Origin: Antennarius striatus
Lineage: Eukaryota > Chordata > Actinopteri > Lophiiformes > Antennariidae
Assembly: GCF_040054535.1 (NCBI RefSeq)
Contig: NC_090782.1
Location: 20,367,001 to 20,431,000 of the forward strand
Direction of reading: 5' to 3'
Length of the DNA: 64,000 nucleotides
The position numbers were made by a program, and so were the translations under genes. The number at the start of each line of letters is the position of its first letter. The stretch's first letter is position 1. The notes below the pieces were generated by a model, which saw nothing but the letters and a program-made list of their open reading frames with translations, was not told the origin of the DNA and searched no databases. This document shows positions 59,401 to 64,000 of this stretch, in pieces.

Positions 59401-62400
59401 CTCCTCTTGCTGTTTTCCCATCCTGTTGATGGTAAAGCTGGTCGTTGCAGCAAGACGACCCCCCAGAACCTCCTCATGGGACTGGGCTCTCCTGTTGGCA
59501 CCGAAACCAGGGTCCTCTGCACAAACAGGTTAACACCTTCAAATGCTTAAAATGTACAGCGGTGCACAAACATTGTGGCATAATATGGCATAATATGTTG
59601 TACAGCAGTGGTCCCCAACCCCTGGGCCGTGGACCGGTGCCAGTCCGTGGGTCAAGCTGTACCGGGCCACACAAGAAAAATACAGAACTCACATTATTTC
59701 TCTTTTATTTATTGTCTGATTCTGACCGATTTTTTTTTTTTTTGGAAATTACCGGATTCTTTCTTCCATGTGTCTATGAGTCACTCTTGACGCTTGTCTC
59801 TGTCACATGACTACCTTCTTAAAAGGGCGGCTCTGTCTGGTAACACTGAATACATTACCACTAAACTGAAACTCCCAAAACTAGCAAAACAAATAAAAAA
59901 ACAAATGTCTTTGGTAAGTTTTTTTTATGGTGTTGCACAGGTTAAAAGAGCTAATGAGGAGACAGAAGAACATACTACTAAAAAGAAAAAGAAAGTTGAA
60001 AAATACCAGTCTTTGTGCTGGCAGTATCATTTAATTTTGTTATATTTATCTACCACACCTTAAAGACCAGTCTGGAAAAATATTATCAGACATTAAACTG
60101 GTCCGTAGGGTAAAAATGGTCGGGGGACCACTGGTGTACAAGATGGACTGAAGGGACGTACTGGTGACAGGAGATGGACATTGACTGGTCCTGTTGCGGA
60201 GCTTCTTCAGGGTGTTGACGGCGACGTTCAGGTAGATGTTCTTACTGCTGCTGCGGTCATACACCAGCTTCTCCTCATCAAGAGCCTGAAACAGTCAAAC
60301 CAGAACTTGTTCAGATGAAGCGCTCCTCAGGTCTCCTTGAGTTTGATAAGAGCCTGGAGTGTTTGTGAAAACCAGATCATACCATCTGGAAGGCTGTGTC
60401 CTCCGACGGGCAGAATTTGACACATTCTTCAATGAAAGTGTTGAGGTAGCGCTGGCGGATGTTGGTGGGAACTCTGGCCCCAAACTCAGTGGGGACGATG
60501 GGGCGCTTCATTGAACTACTCTGAAAAAGCAAAAGTAGAAAGAGCACACAGTAGGTTATCAAGGTGAAGGATAATCAGACACACAAAAACCTTGAGAAAG
60601 ACAAGCAGCAGGTTGATATTCTGAATTCTGTGGGCACCTTCAGGGTGGGGGTGTGTGCCACTCTCCTTTGTGTGACAGTGGACATGGTCTTGGACAAGGT
60701 GCCGGCGGTGGTTTGGGTCCTTACAGCTGGATTCCCCTGGCTGGGGGATAACACCCGACTGGCAGCTGGTTTGACATCTACAGCACCAACACAGACGCAA
60801 ACGCACAACAAATTTCACGTCAACAGGGAGTTCATGGCGATCGCGTCTTTATTAGTTGTCACTCAGTGCTAAAACTGAGGAAGAAAAGTAAATTCTACCA
60901 CAACACAGAGCAGCTTTATCACAGTTACCTGCTTTAGTGCATGTTGTCTGTGGTTTGGGACGGTGGGCTATTCTCTTCCTCTCTCCGGAGAAGCTGGCAG
61001 TGGAGCTCTGGGCAGCTCTGACTGAAGCTGAGAACTGAGCAGCTTGCTGCTGCGCCATCTGCATTCGCTGGTAACACACTTCCTGGGCAGAGAGCCACTT
61101 GTATGGCCGCACCACAGCTTTAGAAGGTGTGTCACTCTGATAAGGACAGACAAACAGGGATTCCAGTATTTGACAATGACCTGTTGTTTATTTGTTTAGT
61201 GTGTTATGTATTCTAAAATACTTAAATTTATTAGACATTTTCCAATGTTTGCGCTGTTTTCAGCTGAACACATTCTACATTATAATTATAATATAATCTA
61301 TACTCATGGAAATCCCCAACAACACCACTCCTCCACAAATAGTTTCATATTCATTTCTTTTACTTCCGTCCTGGGTCTTAAGATCTATTTCAGCATTCTG
61401 AAGTAAAACCAGCCCCACCCTCAATGAAAGGCAGAGTTGATGTGCTGGCAAGGACAGAAAGCCAGTTTTCATACACCAAACAATGAGACGCTAGCAGCTT
61501 CAGAATACGTCTTTGAGAATTTCAATGTAAGATCAGTGAATACTGTTAATTTTTTTTCATTCTGTATGCGATGATGTAGTGTTGTCATGGTTACAGAAGA
61601 TGTGCTTCTTCTAAATCGTGACTGTTTTTCTACACGAGTGTGACTTGGAGAAATGGATGCTGTGAATCGCTGGATCTTTTCATAAAGTTTGAAACACCCG
61701 TTAGAGATATTGTGTATTCATTCCTCACTAACTTTCGGTTTCCCTGGAGACAGCATGGCGGGAGAAAAGACAAGAGTTCAAGGTGACAAACTTACATTTC
61801 CTTTGGCAGCAAAATGGGAGACTCTCTTCTTTTGACCAGGGAAGAGAGTGGTTAAAGTGGTCTCTGTGCTTTTTTCCTCATCTACGTCCTTGAATACCTG
61901 TGAGAAGTCACAACACGACATTTTCATTAAATCCCAACAACCTGACACTAGTGAATTTTGAGCATCTGGTAAATAAACAAGAAAGGAAAGAAATACCAGT
62001 ACCAATTTAGCTTGCCTTCCCTTGTCTTCCCTCTTCACATCTTTTGACTCGTTGAAAATCCGCAAACACTCCTCCATGGGATCCGAATCAAAGTCTAAAT
62101 CGTCCTGGAAACTGGAGAAGTCAAATCCGACGCTGCTTTCCACAACGCGCTCGCCTTCATCATCGGAGGAAGACGGGGTCATCTCTGATGATTTCCTTTT
62201 GTTCAGGCGTCCTCTCTTTAAAGCATCCGCTGATTTCCTCACCAGGACGTCTTCTTGCTCCTCGTCGTCATCCAACCTCAGGGGTTCGGCCTCCTCCGGG
62301 CTCTCATCTCCAAACAGATCCACGTGGCTAAAACTCTGGCTTGACCTTTTGTCCTTGAGTTTTTTCCCATTGGATGAGCTCATATTTTGCTTCGCTTTAT

Positions 62401-63852
62401 CTTTACTGTCTGTAGAATTGCTTTTATCGGTGCTGCTACCGCTTCCATCACTACAGCTGCTTTTATGGGCTTTCTTCATATCTTTTCCTTTTCTACTGCT
62501 ATCAAGTTTGCCGTTTTTGAGATGGCGGTCCTTGTACTTACTGTGTTCTTTTTCCTTCTCTGATATCTTTGGCTTCTTTTTATCCTTTCCGCCATTTTCT
62601 ACAACTTTACCATGTTTGCTAGAGCATATTTTTATTTTATCGGCGGCTTTGATCTTATCGTCTCTTTTCTTTTCATCTCTGCCTTCTGTCCGAACTTTAT
62701 CACATGTCTTAACCTTAACTGAGTTTTTCCTATCATCTCTTTTTCCATGACTCCTGTTCTCCTTCTTAGCAGAGTCCAGGTCTGAGTTCTTTAATGAGCC
62801 TCTCTCTTTAATCCTGCTGCCACTGCTCTTAATCTTAATGTTATTTACTTTATTGACATCCTTTTCAAGTGAATGCACTTTCTTGGATTTGGCACTTTTG
62901 TCCTGACAATTATCTCTCGACTCTTTCTTTTTCTGCATGCAGTCCTTTCCTATCAGATCTTCCTGGACATCCGAGTCCCCTGCAAAGCCGTCTTTATTCC
63001 TCTGCGTCAGGGCATTAAGCGGACCAGCAGTTCCCTCTTTTTTCTCCTTCACCACAGCATCCCAAAGTGAACAGCTTTGGTTTTTCCTCTGCTGGAGATT
63101 ACTAAGTGACGTTGGTCGATACTCTGTCCCTGAACTTTCCCCATCAGATTCAGAGAAGGTGTACTTTTTCAAGTCAACGCTCTGCTGTCGTGGCTTTTTC
63201 ACGGCAACGACACACTCCTCATCTGACGGTTCTAATCCTGGCACTTTACGTGAATTCAGTCCTTCTGCTTTAAGAATTTGAGCGGCCTTGTTCGTCTTCC
63301 TTTTCACAGCGATTCCTGCTGAGTAGTTGGATAGTGGATCGTATTCCATATCCGTGGATGGTTTTGAATTGTCCACAGTGTATTTACACTTCAAGGAGGA
63401 AGAGCTGTTGGAACATTTTGGACTGGGAGGTGGTGATGGGGGTTGTGTGCGAGTCTGAGCCGGCGGCTTTCGCACAGATGTTGGAACATACTCCATGGAG
63501 TTGCCATTGCTCCCCTGGCTGTCTGAATCCAGGGTATACTTACTGCAACCAGGAGTGGGGTTATAATCTTCTGTCGTCATGTGATAACTTCCAGGGTCGT
63601 AGGCCATGTGTGAAGATGGAGATTTTCTTTTAACAGCATTAGATGAAGACAATTTTTTGCTCTCGCTTGGATCATACATTTCATCTCCAATGCGTGACAG
63701 CTTCCTTTTCTCTCTCTCCACCTCGCTGCGGACCTCCTCGATGGCCTTGTTGACCATTTCCAGGGCACCACTGAGGTCTCCTGTACCAGATTTTCCATTC
63801 TGCTGATCTTGGGGCCTCACAACTTCTGGATTGAAGGGATCATAACCTTGTC
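56354..63852 (-). CDS. rexo1: RNA exonuclease 1 homolog (Elongin A-binding protein 1), lacking only its first coding exon
   Basis: REXO1 is a nuclear protein of the DEDDh exonuclease superfamily that binds Elongin A. Fifteen exons join in frame to 1196 residues; human REXO1 is about 1221, so only about 50 N-terminal residues lie off the window. In order: a low-complexity Ser/Lys-rich half with repeated Y-x-P-x-S motifs and a KK/KD-rich basic tract; a conserved [15 protein letters not shown] block with a predicted helix; a basic middle; a zinc-ribbon-like CCRCG...CNYHWG...CC; then the exonuclease with Exo I ALDCEM, Exo [15 protein letters not shown] and Exo [16 protein letters not shown]. All four catalytic acidic residues and the His are present, so the domain should be active. 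Gene order next to csnk1g2 matches human 19p13.3. Confidence 0.95.
56443..57280 (-). other. rexo1: rexo1 intron
   Basis: 0.84 kb, the largest intron of the 3' half, with nothing else recognised. Confidence 0.8.
57281..57401 (-). CDS. rexo1: rexo1 exonuclease exon
   Basis: 121 nt: acctccag|CTAATCC to GATAACG|gtgagg. Encodes [20 protein letters not shown] and [16 protein letters not shown]. Confidence 0.93.
57647..57785 (-). CDS. rexo1: rexo1 exon with the Exo II motif
   Basis: 139 nt: cctcccag|ATTTTCAG to CTGAAG|gtacag. Encodes [20 protein letters not shown] then [15 protein letters not shown]. Confidence 0.95.
57907..58022 (-). CDS. rexo1: rexo1 exonuclease exon
   Basis: 116 nt: tgattcag|TGCTAC to ACACACG|gtcagt. 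Encodes [20 protein letters not shown] then [16 protein letters not shown]. Confidence 0.95.
58146..58256 (-). CDS. rexo1: rexo1 exon with the Exo I motif
   Basis: 111 nt: ccccatag|CAACATG to GAGATG|gtgagt. Encodes [18 protein letters not shown] and [10 protein letters not shown], the latter carrying the first catalytic Asp and Glu. Confidence 0.95.
58524..58597 (-). CDS. rexo1: rexo1 exon (second half of the zinc-ribbon-like region)
   Basis: 74 nt: gtcgtcag|TCGCTGG to GCCAAG|gtacca. Encodes [14 protein letters not shown] and GATGCQVAK. Confidence 0.94.
58819..58932 (-). CDS. rexo1: rexo1 exon (zinc-ribbon-like cysteines)
   Basis: 114 nt: gtttgcag|CATTCAAC to ATAGAG|gtgagt. Encodes [20 protein letters not shown] then [13 protein letters not shown]. 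Confidence 0.94.
59006..59146 (-). CDS. rexo1: rexo1 internal exon
   Basis: 141 nt: actgaag|GAGCCACG to TCAGATG|gtgagt. Encodes [20 protein letters not shown] then [16 protein letters not shown], colinear with human REXO1. Confidence 0.94.
59391..59516 (-). CDS. rexo1: rexo1 internal exon
   Basis: 126 nt: ttgtgcag|AGGACC to CTCACTG|gtaaat. Encodes [20 protein letters not shown] then [16 protein letters not shown]. Confidence 0.92.
59606..60133. mobile_element. hAT-type non-autonomous DNA transposon in a rexo1 intron
   Basis: The left terminus cagtggtccccaacccc and the right terminus, read in reverse complement, cagtggtcccccgacc form inverted repeats with the CAGTGG start usual for hAT elements. 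The flanking octamers ttgtacag and gtgtacaa agree at six of eight positions, consistent with a decayed 8-bp target duplication. The interior (528 bp in total) has a plus-strand [15 protein letters not shown] fragment and a K-rich stretch, perhaps a transposase leftover, but no intact transposase. Confidence 0.8.
60162..60285 (-). CDS. rexo1: rexo1 internal exon
   Basis: 124 nt: tgtttcag|GCTCTTG to GTCACCA|gtacgt. Encodes [20 protein letters not shown] then [12 protein letters not shown], highly conserved in REXO1. Confidence 0.94.
60383..60520 (-). CDS. rexo1: rexo1 internal exon
   Basis: 138 nt, phase 0 at both ends: tttttcag|AGTAGTTC to CAGATG|gtatga. Encodes [20 protein letters not shown] then [20 protein letters not shown]. 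Confidence 0.94.
60638..60777 (-). CDS. rexo1: rexo1 internal exon
   Basis: 140 nt: gtgctgtag|ATGTCAAA to CTGAAG|gtgccc. Encodes a Ser/Thr/Pro-rich basic linker, [15 protein letters not shown] to VAHTPTLK. The donor is weak, but the frame fits both neighbours. Confidence 0.85.
60929..61136 (-). CDS. rexo1: rexo1 internal exon (AQEVCYQRM block)
   Basis: 208 nt: ccttatcag|AGTGACAC to AAAGCAG|gtaact. Encodes [20 protein letters not shown], an Ala/Gln-rich predicted helix, then [10 protein letters not shown]. Confidence 0.94.
61137..61795 (-). other. rexo1: rexo1 intron
   Basis: 0.66 kb, with nothing else recognised. Confidence 0.8.
61796..61897 (-). CDS. rexo1: rexo1 internal exon (FPGQKKR block)
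   Basis: 102 nt, phase 0 at both ends: cttctcacag|GTATTC to GGAAAT|gtaagt. Encodes [15 protein letters not shown] then [16 protein letters not shown], matching the human FPGQKRRISHLAA region. Confidence 0.93.
62003..63852 (-). CDS. rexo1: rexo1 large second exon (Ser/Lys-rich N-terminal half)
   Basis: 1850 nt: tccccacag|GACAAGG to AAATTG|gtactg. An alternative donor six bases later (CTG|gtattt) is possible. Encodes 616 residues: [13 protein letters not shown], an [20 protein letters not shown] helix, several Y-x-P-x-S motifs, [20 protein letters not shown], a long KDK/KS-rich basic tract, then acidic DDDEEQED and the [20 protein letters not shown] block. The antisense 242-codon open frame at 62.0-62.75 kb is a shadow of its low-complexity codons. 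Confidence 0.94.
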
Positions 63853-64000
63853 CTGTGGGGATGCAGGCAAACAGTCATTAGACTGTAGTAAAAAGGTTGA
63901 CTAATTTTCAGCATCGAGTTTCCAAACGCCACCCTAAAAACCTCCAGGATTTGGAGATAATCTGCACAGAGGAGTGGACTGAAGATATTCCAGGTATGTA
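63853..64000 (-). other. rexo1: rexo1 first intron (partial)
   Basis: Runs off the right edge. The first coding exon (in human beginning MLRSTGFFR) is not in the window. Confidence 0.85.

Noticed and set aside
62022..62750. 242-codon plus-strand open frame
   Set aside because: It is antisense to the Ser/Lys-rich part of rexo1. Its Leu/Ser/Phe-rich product is the shadow of AAR/AGY codons, and the sense strand has clear homology and consistent splicing.
1..64000. CRISPR arrays, operons, prophage or bacterial-type systems
   Set aside because: The window is spliced vertebrate nuclear DNA. The tandem repeats present are microsatellites, with no spacer-repeat architecture and no ribosome-binding-site-led gene strings.

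Overview
The window is nuclear DNA from a vertebrate, most likely a teleost fish. It is AT-rich and intron-rich, with long intergenic and intronic stretches. It carries fish-type repeat debris (L2/CR1-like LINE, Tc1-like and hAT-like remnants, long CA and CAGA microsatellites). Four protein-coding genes were reconstructed by hand from splice sites and reading frames, and all lie on the minus strand.

Layout from low to high coordinates. 1-7 kb: the 5' half of occludin (ocln), with two coding exons covering the N-terminus to the second extracellular loop, and a likely untranslated first exon and promoter near 6.7 kb; the 3' half lies outside the window. 7-13 kb: intergenic, with a LINE fragment, a CA microsatellite and an orphan promoter-like patch near 11 kb. 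12.9-45.2 kb: a complete casein kinase 1 gamma 2 gene (csnk1g2). It has ten constitutive coding exons plus one optional exon, a 14.6 kb first coding intron and alternative 5' donors near 44-45 kb. Without the optional exon it encodes 415 residues, the length I recall for human CSNK1G2. 46.3-49.2 kb: a three-coding-exon PRD-class homeobox gene of the DMBX type, 276 residues. 49.3-56.3 kb: a gene-poor stretch with candidate regulatory blocks. 56.0-64.0 kb: rexo1 (RNA exonuclease 1 homolog), with fifteen exons through the DEDDh exonuclease domain to the stop; only the first coding exon is missing, off the right edge.

The genes are not an operon and do not share one pathway. Occludin is a tight-junction protein, CK1 gamma a membrane-anchored Wnt-pathway kinase, DMBX a brain-patterning transcription factor and REXO1 a nuclear exonuclease-domain protein. 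The interest is in the linkage. csnk1g2-rexo1 matches human 19p13.3, where no DMBX gene is known. Human DMBX1 sits on 1p33 beside MKNK1 and MOB3C, whose paralogues MKNK2 and MOB3A lie beside CSNK1G2. The homeobox gene here therefore looks like a retained second DMBX gene from the vertebrate whole-genome duplications, lost in mammals. It is divergent and appears to lack the C-terminal OAR motif.

Other points of note: a 105-bp stop-free in-frame intron in rexo1, a CSNK1G3-like optional exon in csnk1g2, a cluster of GGATTA (K50 homeodomain) sites upstream of the homeobox gene, and several long palindromes, including a perfect 40-bp one. Exon borders were read by eye; untranslated exons, transcription starts and poly(A) sites are inferences.
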